The notes under the pieces: generated by a model
Databases searched by the model: none
Told to the model about the DNA's origin: nothing
What the model saw: only the letters and a program-made list of their open reading frames with translations
Source: Anaerolineae bacterium
GTDB taxonomy: Bacteria > Chloroflexota > Anaerolineae > Aggregatilineales > Phototrophicaceae
DNA length: 64,000 nt
Assembly (NCBI GenBank): GCA_022823165.1
Contig: JAJDXR010000070.1
Location: 186,001 to 250,000 of the forward strand
Direction: 5' to 3'
Shown: positions 17,257 through 27,626 of the stretch, piece after piece
Numbering within the stretch: position 1 is the first letter of the stretch
Layout: every line of letters starts with the position of its first letter
Translations under genes and position numbers: made by a program

Positions 17257-18496
17257 TGTCCCGATATTCACCAAAAATTACGACAGCGTTGTGCCCGCCA
17301 AAACCAAAGGCATTAGACATGACATGGCGGATCTCATGTTTAATTCCAGTATTGGGTACATAACACAGGTCACAGCTTGGATCAGGCGCCTCTAAATGAA
17401 TGGTCGGCGGGACGAAATTGTCGCGGATGGCCATGATGCTGAAGACGGCTTCAATGGCGGCGCCGCCACCCAGCAAGTGGCCCGTCATCGACTTGGTCGA
17501 ACTTACTGGAATCTGGTAGGCGGCTGCGCCCAGCGCCCGCTTTAACGCGTTGGTTTCGGCTGTATCGTTTAAGGGCGTACTGGTGCCGTGGGCGTTGATG
17601 TAGTCGATAGCTTCCGCTTCCAGGTTGGCGTCTCGCAGCGCGAATTCGACCGCTTTGGCCGCGCCTTCTCCGCTCTCCATAGGCGCCGTAATGTGATAGG
17701 CATCCGATGTATGCCCGTAGCCCATCAGCTCCGCGTAGATGCGGGCGCCGCGGGCCCGCGCGTACTCCAGATCCTCCAGCACCAGGATGCCGGCGCCCTC
17801 GCCGGGCACGAAGCCGTCGCGATTGATGTCGAAGGGCCGTGACGCTGTCGCCGGATCCTCATTCCGGCTCAAGGCGGTCATATTGTTAAAGCCGGCGACG
17901 CAAAGCGGCACGATGGCCGCCTCCGACGCCCCGGCCACCATCGCCTTGGCGTCGCCCCGGCGAATAATATGCATGGCTTCACCGATCGAATTATTGCCGG
18001 AGGCGCAAGCGGTCACGATACAATGATTGGGTCCGCGCAGATTATAGACCATCGACACGGTCCCCGAGCAAGAGTCGCTGAGGATCTTGGGGATAGCCAG
18101 CGGTTTGATGCCGCGATGCCCGCGCGCGTCTATCCCTTGCTGGGCTTCTACAAAGGAATTGATGCCGCCCACGCCCGAACCTATGACGCAGCCAATCTCG
18201 TATCGATTGTCCGCGCTGACCTCCAGACCGCTGTCCTCGATCGCTTGTCGGCTGGCTTCAAGGGCAAATTGCGCCACGCGATCCATGCGCCTGGCCTCTT
18301 TGCGGCCGAAGAGCGCGTCGGGATCGAAATTCTTGACCTCGCCCGCTAGCTGGTTCTGCGTCAGCGCTCTGTCGTAGCGCGATATATAGTCGATGCCGTT
18401 GCTGCCTGCGGCTGTGTTCACCCAGGCCTCGGCGACAGTATTTCCCGTCGGGCAGACAATGCCCATGCCGGTGATGACGATCCGCTTCTTGTCCAA
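17240..18496 (-). CDS. fabF: Beta-ketoacyl-ACP synthase II
   Basis: A 418-residue elongating ketosynthase. The nucleophile Cys lies in VTACASGNNSIGEA, the first catalytic His in INAHGTSTPLNDTAET, and the second in STKSMTGHLLGGGAAIEA. The C-terminal NAFGFGGHNAVVIFG is classic. The open frame extends to 18529, but TTG 18496 is chosen because it gives the family N-terminus MDKKRIVITGMG and sits five bases after a GGAGG Shine-Dalgarno. It is first in a fabF-fabH pair. No acyl-carrier protein gene is next to it. Confidence 0.93.
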   Translation of the reverse strand: MDKKRIVITGMGIVCPTGNTVAEAWVNTAAGSNGIDYISRYDRALTQNQLAGEVKNFDPDALFGRKEARRMDRVAQFALEASRQAIEDSGLEVSADNRYEIGCVIGSGVGGINSFVEAQQGIDARGHRGIKPLAIPKILSDSCSGTVSMVYNLRGPNHCIVTACASGNNSIGEAMHIIRRGDAKAMVAGASEAAIVPLCVAGFNNMTALSRNEDPATASRPFDINRDGFVPGEGAGILVLEDLEYARARGARIYAELMGYGHTSDAYHITAPMESGEGAAKAVEFALRDANLEAEAIDYINAHGTSTPLNDTAETNALKRALGAAAYQIPVSSTKSMTGHLLGGGAAIEAVFSIMAIRDNFVPPTIHLEAPDPSCDLCYVPNTGIKHEIRHVMSNAFGFGGHNAVVIFGEYRDNGQFQ

Positions 18497-18572
18497 GCAC
18501 TCCTCCACCGTGGCCTTCGGCGCTCGCAAGCACTATACACCTATTGTAACACTGCGCGACCGCGTCAGTTGC

Positions 18573-18601
18573 TTTACAGCGTGACCAATGACGCCTATAA
18601 T
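18573..18601 (+). promoter_or_regulatory. Sigma-70-type promoter for the epimerase gene
   Basis: TTTACA (18573-18578), a 17-base spacer and a perfect TATAAT (18596-18601). It lies in the divergent gap between fabF and the epimerase gene and points at the latter, whose ATG is about 60 bases downstream. Confidence 0.7.
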
Positions 18602-18663
18602 ACCGCCTCTGACTGTTACGCTTGTGGATATGCTTCGGTTCGCTCCTAGGTTATAGGCAAGCA

Positions 18664-19623
18664 ATGATTTTAATCACAGGCGCGACGGGACACGTCGGGC
18701 GGCATCTGGTGCAGCGGCTGATGGCGGAATCGCTGCCGACGCGCTGCCTGCTGCCGGAAGCGCGCTTGCGGCGCCTGCCCTGGAATGTTGGGGATCCACA
18801 GGCGCCCGAGCTTGTCGCTGGCAGCGTCACCGACGAAGAAAGCCTGTTCCGCGCGGTGACCGGCTGCCACACGGTGATCCACCTGGAAAACGCGCTCTGG
18901 TGGGGGCGGCGGCGTGATCTTGAAGAAGTTGAGCTGGCTGGCGCGAGGGTCTTGACCGCGGTGGCGCGCGCGGCCCGCGTCGGGCGCATCATCACGCTGA
19001 GCCAATTGGGCGCGGCGCCGTCCTCAGCCTACGCGCTGCATCGTGTAAAAGGCGATGTCGAAGAAGTCATTCGCAAGGGCGGCGTCGCTTTCACCGTGAT
19101 TCGCAGCGGCATTGTCTACTCGCGCGAGGACGCCTTTATCAATCACATTGCCAGTATGTTGCGCGCCAATCCCTTGTTTTTTCTGATGCCCGGCGGGGGT
19201 GAAGTTGTCCTGCATCCGATATACATTGACGATTTAGTTGAGGCTATCATGCGCAGTTTGAATCTCTTCCGTCTGGTCGACGCCACGGTAGATATCGGCG
19301 GCGCGGAATACGTCTCCCTACGCGACATGCTGCGCACCATCATGCGCGTAACGGGCATGCGCCGCGTTCTTGTGTCCTTGCCGCCCTATTTTTTGCGCTG
19401 GCTGACCGCAATCTACAATCGAATGCTGCCGCGCTCGCTGATGACCGGCCAATGGCTGGATATTCTGGCGGCGAATCGCACGGCGCCCCTGGGCAATGCC
19501 TACGATTATTTCGGCTTCCAGCCGCGCCGATTCGAAGAGACGCTGCTCGAATACCTGCCGCAGCGCCGGCATTTTGCCGGTCTGCTAAGAGATACGCTTC
19601 GTCGCGGCCCGCGGCGACCCTGA
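18664..19623 (+). CDS. NAD(P)-dependent epimerase/NmrA-like short-chain dehydrogenase
   Basis: A 319-residue extended short-chain dehydrogenase. The Rossmann motif ILITGATGHVGRHL begins at residue 2, and the start is set at ATG 18664 so that this motif is N-terminal (the open frame begins 14 codons earlier). AVTGCHTVIHLENALWW and ARVGRIITLSQLGA follow the NDUFA9/NmrA-like pattern, in which the Y-x-x-x-K pair appears as YALHRVKGDVE. The substrate is unknown; relatives act on sugar nucleotides or serve as NADPH sensors. The next gene starts 17 bases downstream. Confidence 0.8.
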   Translation: MILITGATGHVGRHLVQRLMAESLPTRCLLPEARLRRLPWNVGDPQAPELVAGSVTDEESLFRAVTGCHTVIHLENALWWGRRRDLEEVELAGARVLTAVARAARVGRIITLSQLGAAPSSAYALHRVKGDVEEVIRKGGVAFTVIRSGIVYSREDAFINHIASMLRANPLFFLMPGGGEVVLHPIYIDDLVEAIMRSLNLFRLVDATVDIGGAEYVSLRDMLRTIMRVTGMRRVLVSLPPYFLRWLTAIYNRMLPRSLMTGQWLDILAANRTAPLGNAYDYFGFQPRRFEETLLEYLPQRRHFAGLLRDTLRRGPRRP

Positions 19624-19640
19624 AGCTCCGAAAAGCCAAC

Positions 19641-20534
19641 ATGGATTCTGTCAGAATTGAACGGCTGCTTAGCGCAGCCCAACACGATCAAGCGGTCGAA
19701 TTGCAAAAGCACTACTGGGGCGCCGACGCCAAGAATCTCGTCCCGCGCCATATGCTCTTCTCCATTTCGCATTACGGCGGACATGTCCTGGGCGCTTATG
19801 AGGGGCGCGAATTGGTCGGCTTCGTCATGGGCTTCATAGGCGCCGACATTGACATCGACGATCGCGGCGCCCGCCCGGCAATGGCCAACCTGTTAATCAT
19901 GTCCAAACGCATGCTGGTGCTGCCGGCATATCGCGGCCGCAATATCGGCTATCGACTCAAAATGGCGCAGCGCGACATCGCCATGAAACAGGCGATTCGG
20001 CTGGTGACCTGGACGGTTGACCCCATGCTGGCGGCTAACGCCCATCTCAATGTTCGCAAGTTAGGCGCTGTCATCCAGCGCTTTTCCGCCAACTACTTCG
20101 GCCTGGAAGCGTCTGACAGCCTGCGCGCCGATCGCTTGATAGTCGACTGGTGGGTGTCGCATCGCCGCGTTAGCGAACGGGCGGCGGGCCGCGGCGGCCG
20201 GCTCTCGCTGCAGCAGTACCTGGGCGTCCACGCGCCCATCGTTAATCGGGCCGACGCCAGCGGCGACTGGCTCAAGCCCCGGCCGCTGACTGACGCGCCC
20301 GCTTCGTCTTTCGCTCTGGTCGAAATCCCGGCTGATTTCCGCGAGCTTGAAGCCGCCCACCGCTCCTTGGCCGACCAGTGGCGCTATCACATACGAGATG
20401 TATTCAGTAGAATGCTGGCCGCGGGTTTTGTTGTGACGGATTTTGTATCCGGTCAATATGAAGGCCGTCAGGCTACATTTTATTTGCTGAGCCGTCACGA
20501 TGATGGCGATGATGACGATGATCGCAAGAATTGA
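19641..20534 (+). CDS. GNAT-superfamily acetyltransferase (COG3375-like)
   Basis: A 297-residue protein whose first 160 residues fit a GNAT fold: GAYEGRELVGFVMGFIG (beta strands 2-3), RMLVLPAYRGRNIGYRLKMAQRD (the acetyl-CoA pyrophosphate loop, R-G-R-N-I-G) and VTWTVDPMLAANAHLNVRKLGAV. The C-terminal half resembles the extension of predicted acetyltransferases of the COG3375 kind. It ends in an Asp-rich tail (DDGDDDDD). The start is ATG 19641; upstream in-frame sequence overlaps the epimerase gene and lacks homology. The substrate is unknown. It lies between the epimerase and proC genes with small gaps. Confidence 0.8.
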   Translation: MDSVRIERLLSAAQHDQAVELQKHYWGADAKNLVPRHMLFSISHYGGHVLGAYEGRELVGFVMGFIGADIDIDDRGARPAMANLLIMSKRMLVLPAYRGRNIGYRLKMAQRDIAMKQAIRLVTWTVDPMLAANAHLNVRKLGAVIQRFSANYFGLEASDSLRADRLIVDWWVSHRRVSERAAGRGGRLSLQQYLGVHAPIVNRADASGDWLKPRPLTDAPASSFALVEIPADFRELEAAHRSLADQWRYHIRDVFSRMLAAGFVVTDFVSGQYEGRQATFYLLSRHDDGDDDDDRKN

Positions 20535-20543
20535 GGCAAGCGT

Positions 20544-21368
20544 ATGACTTTCAATGGCGATTCGGTTGCATTTGTCGGCGCCGGCGTGATGGGTGAAGCC
20601 ATGATCAAGGGCCTGCTGCGCCAGCAAGCGCTGGAGCCAAGCAGCATAACCGCCGCAGATCCGCGAGCCGATCATCTCGAAGCGCTGCGCCAGCGTTACG
20701 GCATTCACACCACCACGGACAATGTCGCGGCGGCCCGGTCAGCGGATGCGCTGGTGCTGTCAGTCAAGCCGCAAGTGATGGGCAAGGTGCTGGCTGAGCT
20801 GAAGGGCCAAGTCGACAGCCTCAGTTTGATCGTCAGCATTGTCGCCGGGGTCGAAGTAAAAACCATCGCCGACAGCTTGCGCAATGGGCGCGTGGTGCGC
20901 TCAATGCCTAATACGCCCGGGCAAATCGGGACTGGCATCACCGTTTGGACCGCCGCGCCGGAGGTAGCGGAAGCGCAACGTCAACAAGCGCAATTGCTGC
21001 TGGGCGCCCTGGGCGAGGATATCTACGCCGGCGATGAGAGCTTCCTCGACATGGCGACGGCCCTCAGCGGTTCGGGTCCCGCCTATGTCTTTATGTTCAT
21101 GGAAGCGCTGATTGACGCCGGCGTTCACATGGGTTTCTCCCGCCGCGATGCCGAGCGGCTGGTGACGCAGACGCTCTTGGGTTCAGTCCAGTACGCGCAA
21201 CAATCGGGCTTGCACCCGGCGCAGTTGCGCAATCAAGTGACGAGCCCCGGCGGCACCACCGCCGCCGCGCTGCATGAAATGGAGAAGGGCGGCTTGCGGA
21301 CCGTGTTGTCCGAGGGAGTCTGGGCGGCTTACCGCCGGTCGCAGGCCCTGGGCGTCAAGCCGGACTGA
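20544..21368 (+). CDS. proC: Pyrroline-5-carboxylate reductase
   Basis: A 274-residue enzyme that makes proline from pyrroline-5-carboxylate with NAD(P)H. The Rossmann motif VAFVGAGVMGEAMIKGLL lies near residue 9, SVKPQVMGKVL and VRSMPNTPGQIGTGIT are in the middle, and the signature ALSGSGPAYVFMFMEALIDAGV and TSPGGTTAAALHEME lie in the C-terminal half. The length is normal. The start is ATG 20544, 9 bases after the previous stop. Confidence 0.95.
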   Translation: MTFNGDSVAFVGAGVMGEAMIKGLLRQQALEPSSITAADPRADHLEALRQRYGIHTTTDNVAAARSADALVLSVKPQVMGKVLAELKGQVDSLSLIVSIVAGVEVKTIADSLRNGRVVRSMPNTPGQIGTGITVWTAAPEVAEAQRQQAQLLLGALGEDIYAGDESFLDMATALSGSGPAYVFMFMEALIDAGVHMGFSRRDAERLVTQTLLGSVQYAQQSGLHPAQLRNQVTSPGGTTAAALHEMEKGGLRTVLSEGVWAAYRRSQALGVKPD

Positions 21369-21509
21369 GGCGCACGTGAGCTTTTGCTTAAGCGCCTATT
21401 GCAAGTAATGGCGAGCGCTGGCAGAATCTGGTCAGATAATCAGCCGCGGCAGCCTACAAGCCTACAGATTGCGGCTAGTATGACCGCGAAAACTGCTGCG
21501 CGAATCCGT

Positions 21510-21527
21510 TTGTGAAATAATAGACAA
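21510..21527. promoter_or_regulatory. Candidate Rex operator over the atpA promoter
   Basis: The 18-mer TTGTGAAATAATAGACAA matches the Rex consensus TTGTGAANNNNTTCACAA with a perfect left half and 5 of 7 in the right half. It overlaps the -35 element of the promoter at 21521-21549. A rex gene is encoded 6 kb away (27627-28259). Binding in the low-NADH state would block RNA polymerase. The match is seen directly; regulation is inferred. Confidence 0.6.
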
Positions 21528-21549
21528 GCGCTTGTACTTGGGCTACAAT
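21521..21549 (+). promoter_or_regulatory. Sigma-70-type promoter of the atp operon
   Basis: TAGACA (21521-21526; 5 of 6), a 17-base spacer and TACAAT (21544-21549; 5 of 6). Transcription would start near 21556 and leave a leader of about 140 bases before the atpA ATG at 21696. The rest of the 21369-21695 gap shows nothing else I can name. Confidence 0.65.
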
Positions 21550-21695
21550 AGCCGCAGTTTTGCGCAGCGATTGGAGAAGGTCAGAAAATCGCCGCCAATT
21601 CCTTGAATCAAGTGAACCCGGGAATGCATTTTTTCGTCCGCGAGGGCGATTCAAATCGTCAGCAACAGAACAGAGCTAGCGCAAGGAGCCAGCGA

Positions 21696-23201
21696 ATGGC
21701 AGACAACATTTACGATTCGATTCTGGAGCAAATCAAAGATATCGAGCTGGGCAAGCTCGAATCGGTTGAGGTCGGCTACGTCGAAGAAGTTGGCGACGGC
21801 ATCGCCCGCATCTCCGGCCTGGACAATGTGCGCTACAACGAATTGGTGCAATTCGAAAATGGCGTCGCCGGCATCGCCTTTAACCTGGAGAAAGACAACG
21901 TTGGCGTCATCATCATGGGCGCTTATGATGACATTCAGGAAGGCGATACGGTGAGCGCGCTGGAACGAATCGCCTCCGTGCCCGTCGGCATGGGTCTGGT
22001 CGGCCGCGTGGTCAACGCGCTGGGAGAGCCAATCGACGGCCGCGGACCCGTACAGTTTGACGAGTACTACAATATCGAACGCATCGCGCCCGGCGTGATG
22101 GAAAGGCGCAGCGTCGACCGCCCGGTGCAGACCGGCATCCTGGCCATCGACACCATGATCCCCATCGGCCGCGGACAGCGCGAGTTGATCATCGGCGATC
22201 GTCAGACGGGTAAAACCGCCGTGGCCCTGGATACCATCGTCAACCAACAAGGCGAAGATATGTACTGCATTTACGTCGCCATTGGCAAGCGCCGTGGCGA
22301 AGTGGCGCGCATCCGCGAAACGCTGGAGCGCGAAGGCGCCATGGATTACACCACGTTGGTGGTGGCCTCCGCCTCGGACGCGGCCGCGCTGCAATATATG
22401 GCGCCCTACGCCGGTTGCGCCATCGGCGAGTGGTTCATGGAAAACGGCAAGGACGCCCTGGTCATCTATGACGACCTCTCCAAGCACGCCAACGCCTATC
22501 GTCAAGTTTCGCTCTTGATGCGGCGTCCGCCCGGGCGCGAAGCCTTCCCCGGCGATGTCTTCTATCTGCACAGCCGCCTGCTGGAGCGCGCGGCGCAGCT
22601 CAGTGACGAACGCGGCGGCGGCAGCTTGACCGCTCTGCCCGTGATCGAAACCTTGCTGGGCGATGTTTCAGCTTTTATTCCCACCAACGTCATTTCCATC
22701 ACCGACGGCCAGATCTATTTGGAATCGGAATTGTTCAACGCTGGTTTGCGACCGGCGCTGAATACCGGCATCAGCGTCAGCCGCGTTGGCAGCGCGGCGC
22801 AAACGCGCGTCATGAAAGACGTGGCCGGCGGCCTCAAATTGCAGATGGCGCAATTCCGCGATTTGGCGGCCTTCGCCCAATTCGGCTCTAATTTGGACAA
22901 AGCGACGCAGCAACAGTTGGATCGCGGCATGCGCTTGACCGAGCTCTTTAAGCAGGTGCAATACCAGACGCTGTCGCTGGAAGATCAGGTCGCGCTCACC
23001 TACGCCGGCACCAGCGGCTTAACCGACGAGGTGCCCGTGGAACGGATGCTGGACTGGAAAGAAGCCTTCTTGCGTTCCTTCCGTACCCAATTCTCGGATA
23101 CGGGTGAATTCATCCGCGAGAATCGCAACGAGAAAGCCAAGGACGAGATTGAGGCGAAACTGAATACCGCCGTCGAGACATTTATTGAAGCCTGGGCTTA
23201 G
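21696..23201 (+). CDS. atpA: F1 ATP synthase alpha subunit
   Basis: A 501-residue alpha subunit. The regulatory nucleotide site carries [12 protein letters not shown] (about 167-178), and the late [11 protein letters not shown] is typical. The start is ATG 21696, with AAGGAG eight bases upstream, giving [13 protein letters not shown]. The frame stays open to 21603 and could add 31 residues, but these look like leader sequence. It is the first gene of alpha-gamma-beta-epsilon. The membrane-sector and delta genes usually found before atpA are absent; proC lies upstream instead. Confidence 0.96.
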   Translation: MADNIYDSILEQIKDIELGKLESVEVGYVEEVGDGIARISGLDNVRYNELVQFENGVAGIAFNLEKDNVGVIIMGAYDDIQEGDTVSALERIASVPVGMGLVGRVVNALGEPIDGRGPVQFDEYYNIERIAPGVMERRSVDRPVQTGILAIDTMIPIGRGQRELIIGDRQTGKTAVALDTIVNQQGEDMYCIYVAIGKRRGEVARIRETLEREGAMDYTTLVVASASDAAALQYMAPYAGCAIGEWFMENGKDALVIYDDLSKHANAYRQVSLLMRRPPGREAFPGDVFYLHSRLLERAAQLSDERGGGSLTALPVIETLLGDVSAFIPTNVISITDGQIYLESELFNAGLRPALNTGISVSRVGSAAQTRVMKDVAGGLKLQMAQFRDLAAFAQFGSNLDKATQQQLDRGMRLTELFKQVQYQTLSLEDQVALTYAGTSGLTDEVPVERMLDWKEAFLRSFRTQFSDTGEFIRENRNEKAKDEIEAKLNTAVETFIEAWA

Positions 23202-23233
23202 TGCTGCCGCCGACAGCAGAAGGGAGGCGCTGA

Positions 23234-24202
23234 ATGCCCACGCTCAGAGAAGTTAAGAATCGCATCCGCAGCGTCAGGAATATCACGCAAATCACGCGAG
23301 CGCTGGAAGCGGTGTCAGCCTCTCGCGTTCGCCGCGCTCAAGCCCGTGTGCTCGCCAGCCGCGCTTTTGCCGAAAAAGCCTGGGAAATCCTGGTCAACAT
23401 CCAGGCGGCCAGCAAATCAGTCCCTCTGCATCCGCTCTTGACGCAGCGCGACCAAGTCAATCGTGTCATGGTCGTGGTGATTACGTCTGATCGCGGTCTG
23501 GCTGGCGCCTACAACACCAACATTCTACGCGTTGCGCAGCGCTTTGACGCGCGCCTGGGCAAGCCGGTGGATTATGTCGCCGTCGGGCGCAAGTCGCGCG
23601 ATTCACTTGTTCGCTCCGGCGCCAACATCGTCGCTTCCTTCAGCGACTTGCCGGCAAGTCCGACTGTTTCCGATATCAGTCCTATCGCCCGCATCGCCAT
23701 GGACGCCTACCTCAGCGGCGAGGTTGATGAGGTGCTCATCGCCTATACCGACTTCGTCAGCATGCTGGCGCAGCGCCCGGCGGTGCTGGGCTGGCTGCCG
23801 CTCACGACCGAAACTATCGCGCAGCAAGTGGCGGCCGAGTACGTGAAGGATGTCGCGCTGGTCAGCGAGGGCACGCAGAATTACGACTACGAACCGAGCG
23901 CGGCGGCTGTCGTCGAAGAAATCGTGCCGCGTTTCACCGAATTGCAACTCTATCAGGCGCTGCTCGAAGCGCAGGCCAGCGAACACGCCGCGCGCATGGC
24001 CGCCATGCGCAACGCCACCGATAACGCGACGCAAGTCACCGCCGACCTGGTCCTGCTCTATAACAAAGCGCGGCAGGCGGAGATTACGGCGGAAATCCTG
24101 GATATCGTCGGCGGCGCCAATGCGCTGCAGCAGGCGATCGATAACAGGGCTGAGGCCATCCTGGACGCGCAGCCGGCGCAAGGACAATTGCTGGATGCCT
24201 GA
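23234..24202 (+). CDS. atpG: F1 ATP synthase gamma subunit
   Basis: This 322-residue subunit is the rotating shaft of F1. The N-terminal helix TLREVKNRIRSVRNITQITRALEAVSA and the C-terminal AARMAAMRNATDNA helix are diagnostic, and ITSDRGLAGAYNTN is the conserved inner segment. It is about 30 residues longer than the usual 285-295, with the extra length mostly in the middle domain and at the C-terminus (after EAILDAQPAQG). It sits 32 bases after atpA with an AAGGGAGG Shine-Dalgarno. Confidence 0.95.
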   Translation: MPTLREVKNRIRSVRNITQITRALEAVSASRVRRAQARVLASRAFAEKAWEILVNIQAASKSVPLHPLLTQRDQVNRVMVVVITSDRGLAGAYNTNILRVAQRFDARLGKPVDYVAVGRKSRDSLVRSGANIVASFSDLPASPTVSDISPIARIAMDAYLSGEVDEVLIAYTDFVSMLAQRPAVLGWLPLTTETIAQQVAAEYVKDVALVSEGTQNYDYEPSAAAVVEEIVPRFTELQLYQALLEAQASEHAARMAAMRNATDNATQVTADLVLLYNKARQAEITAEILDIVGGANALQQAIDNRAEAILDAQPAQGQLLDA

Positions 24203-24245
24203 GCCCAAAATAAAGATGCGCTCGGCCAATAGGTAACTCAAGTAA

Positions 24246-25661
<1,416 letters not shown>

Positions 25662-25670
25662 GAGCCGATC

Positions 25671-26123
25671 ATGCCGATTCACATCGAGCTGGTGACGCAA
25701 GAACGGAAAGTCTTCGAAGAATCCGAAGCCGATATCGTCATCGTGCCAGCGGTAGAAGGCGAGATGGGTGTGTTGCCGAACCACGCGCCAGTGCTGACGA
25801 CGCTGACCTTTGGCGAGCTGGTCGTGCGCAAAGACGCCGCCGAAGAACGCTTTGCGGTTTATGGCGGCGTGGTGGACGTGCGCCCGGACAAAGTAATCGT
25901 CCTGGCTGATTTAGCCGAATCGTCCTACGCCCTGGATCTGGAAATGGCGCAGGCTGCCCGCGAACGAGCGCGCCAACTGCTGGAAGACGGGCTGCCCGGC
26001 GCCGACAATCGCGAAGCCGAGCTGGCGCTGCGGCGCGCCAATCTTGCTGTGCGCGTCAGCCAGCGCATTCGCAGTCGCGGCCCTGGCTTGCGCATTCTCG
26101 ACGAGGAGAGCGCCGAGGCCTGA
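25671..26123 (+). CDS. atpC: F1 ATP synthase epsilon subunit
   Basis: This 150-residue protein has the N-terminal beta sandwich (ELVTQERKVFEESEADIVIVPAVEGEMGVLPNHAPVLT) and the two C-terminal helices (ARERARQLLEDG and ELALRRANLAVRVSQ) of the epsilon subunit. In bacteria this subunit couples the gamma shaft to the c-ring and can inhibit ATP hydrolysis. It is last in the operon, ten bases after atpD, and is followed by a strong terminator. Confidence 0.94.
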   Translation: MPIHIELVTQERKVFEESEADIVIVPAVEGEMGVLPNHAPVLTTLTFGELVVRKDAAEERFAVYGGVVDVRPDKVIVLADLAESSYALDLEMAQAARERARQLLEDGLPGADNREAELALRRANLAVRVSQRIRSRGPGLRILDEESAEA

Positions 26124-26162
26124 TACGGCGGCAGCTCCTTTATATTCCTGGAAGCCTCGACG

Positions 26163-26197
26163 CCCGGTACTGCTTTTGTAGTCCGGGTTTTATTTTT
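26163..26197 (+). terminator. Intrinsic terminator of the atp operon
   Basis: CCCGG-T-ACT (26163-26171) pairs with AGTCCGGG (26180-26187), with one bulged T and an 8-base loop, followed by TTTTATTTTT. This is a strong rho-independent terminator 40 bases after atpC. Confidence 0.85.
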
Positions 26198-26246
26198 GCT
26201 GTAGAATATCCCTAGAGTGAATGGCCAATAATCTTCGGTAAATTGT

Positions 26247-27263
26247 ATGGCTCGCTTCGGAAAGAGACTGGGCGTCGATCTGGGCACAGTCAACGTTTTG
26301 ATATATGAAAGCGGCCGAATCGTCTTGCAGGAACCCTCGCTGGTAGCGCTGCTGGCGGAAGAAGAGCGCATTGTCGACTTCGGCAATCCAGCCCGCGAGA
26401 TGCTGGGCCGCGTCGACGATGAAGACATTCAGGTGATGCGTCCCCTGCAAAACGGCGTCATCGCCGACTATGAAGTGACCGAAGCCATGCTGGAATACTT
26501 CTTTAGCAAGATAGCCGGTCGCATGCGCTTGTTCAGGCCTTCTGTCATGGTGTCAGTGCCTTATGGCGCAACGAGCGTCGAAAAGCGGGCCGTGCGCGAG
26601 GCCATCCTTGAGGCGGGCGCGCGCGAAGTGCAGTTGATGTGGGAACCGCTGGCGTCAGCGCTGGGCGCGGGTTTGCCCGTCAGTACACCGGCGGGCGGCA
26701 TGGTCGTCAACATCGGCGGCGGCATCACCGAAGCGGCCGTGCTGACCATGAACAATATCGTGCGCGCGGAAAGCGGCCGCGTCGGCGGGCTGCGCCTTGA
26801 TGACGGCATCATCAGCTATGTGCGCCGCAAATACAACTTGACTGTGGGCCAGCCCACGGCCGAGTCGATTAAGATCCAGATTGGCGCCGCCGTCGACCAG
26901 CCGCAAGAACTCTCGATGGAGATTCAAGGCCGCGACAACGTATCGGGCTTGCCGCGCACGGTGCGCGTCACTACGGGAGAAGTGGTGGAGGCGCTGGCCG
27001 AACCCCTAAGCCAAATCGCGACCGTGGTTCGGTCGGTATTGTCAACCACTCCGCCCGAATTGTCATCGGATATCATTGACCGCGGCATTGTCTTGACCGG
27101 TGGCGGCGCCCTCCTGCGCGGCATCGACGCCTATCTGACCCGTGAGACCGGCGTACCCGTCTATCAAGCTGACAATCCTCTAATCGACGTCGTTGTGGGC
27201 TGCGGCCGGGCTTTGGAGGATCCCGCCATTATGCGCCGACTGGCGCAAACCAACTATTTCTGA
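26247..27263 (+). CDS. mreB: MreB-like actin homologue
   Basis: A 338-residue bacterial actin that forms membrane-associated filaments guiding cell-wall synthesis. LGVDLGTVNVLIY is phosphate-1, VVNIGGGITEAAVL is phosphate-2 and VLTGGGALLRGID is the adenosine motif. Phosphate-1 usually reads G-I-D-L-G-T-A-N-T, so this copy is a slightly divergent MreB or Mbl paralogue. No mreC or mreD follows; the next 360 bases hold a repeat. It begins about 50 bases after the atp terminator and probably has its own promoter (a TAGAAT at 26202-26207 could be the -10). Confidence 0.9.
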   Translation: MARFGKRLGVDLGTVNVLIYESGRIVLQEPSLVALLAEEERIVDFGNPAREMLGRVDDEDIQVMRPLQNGVIADYEVTEAMLEYFFSKIAGRMRLFRPSVMVSVPYGATSVEKRAVREAILEAGAREVQLMWEPLASALGAGLPVSTPAGGMVVNIGGGITEAAVLTMNNIVRAESGRVGGLRLDDGIISYVRRKYNLTVGQPTAESIKIQIGAAVDQPQELSMEIQGRDNVSGLPRTVRVTTGEVVEALAEPLSQIATVVRSVLSTTPPELSSDIIDRGIVLTGGGALLRGIDAYLTRETGVPVYQADNPLIDVVVGCGRALEDPAIMRRLAQTNYF

Positions 27264-27300
27264 GAGAGTGGTGAATAGGCGGTTATGATAGACTGCGCCG

Positions 27301-27547
27301 AGCAAACAAGAGATCTCTGTGTTCTCAGTAGATGCAAGTAAGTCATGCAAATTTCACAGCATCGGGTCAGCCAAGGCTGACCCCTACAGGGTTCAAAATC
27401 AAAATATAGTTGAAAGTTGTAGGGGCGAGCCTTGGCTCGTCCGCGCAAACACGAAAATTCGCTATTTTTTGATGATATACCTATATTCTCATTACTTACT
27501 CGCACTTACTTCTGCGCTCTCTGTGGTGAAAAAAACCTGTGACGTGT
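27301..27547 (-). repeat. Dispersed intergenic repeat A, copy 2 (inverted)
   Basis: This is the reverse-strand counterpart of 3100-3325. It contains the perfect palindrome GGGTCAGCC/GGCTGACCC (27364-27383), a second hairpin GGGCGAGCC/GGCTCGTCC (27423-27442) and CATTACTTACTCGCACTTACTTC, and ends in a degenerate CACAGAG-type motif near 27520. It fills most of the 27264-27626 gap between mreB and rex; I see no gene in it. Confidence 0.85.
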
Positions 27548-27626
27548 TCGCTTAGAGAATTATATCCGCGATGTTCACCTCTCCCATTTCTTATTGCTGT
27601 CGCTGGCGAGTGGCGAGGATTCGCTT

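Noticed and set aside
21369..21396. Hairpin GGCGC...GCGCC directly after proC as a terminator
   Set aside because: The stem is short with a large loop, and the following bases (TATTGC) lack a T-run.
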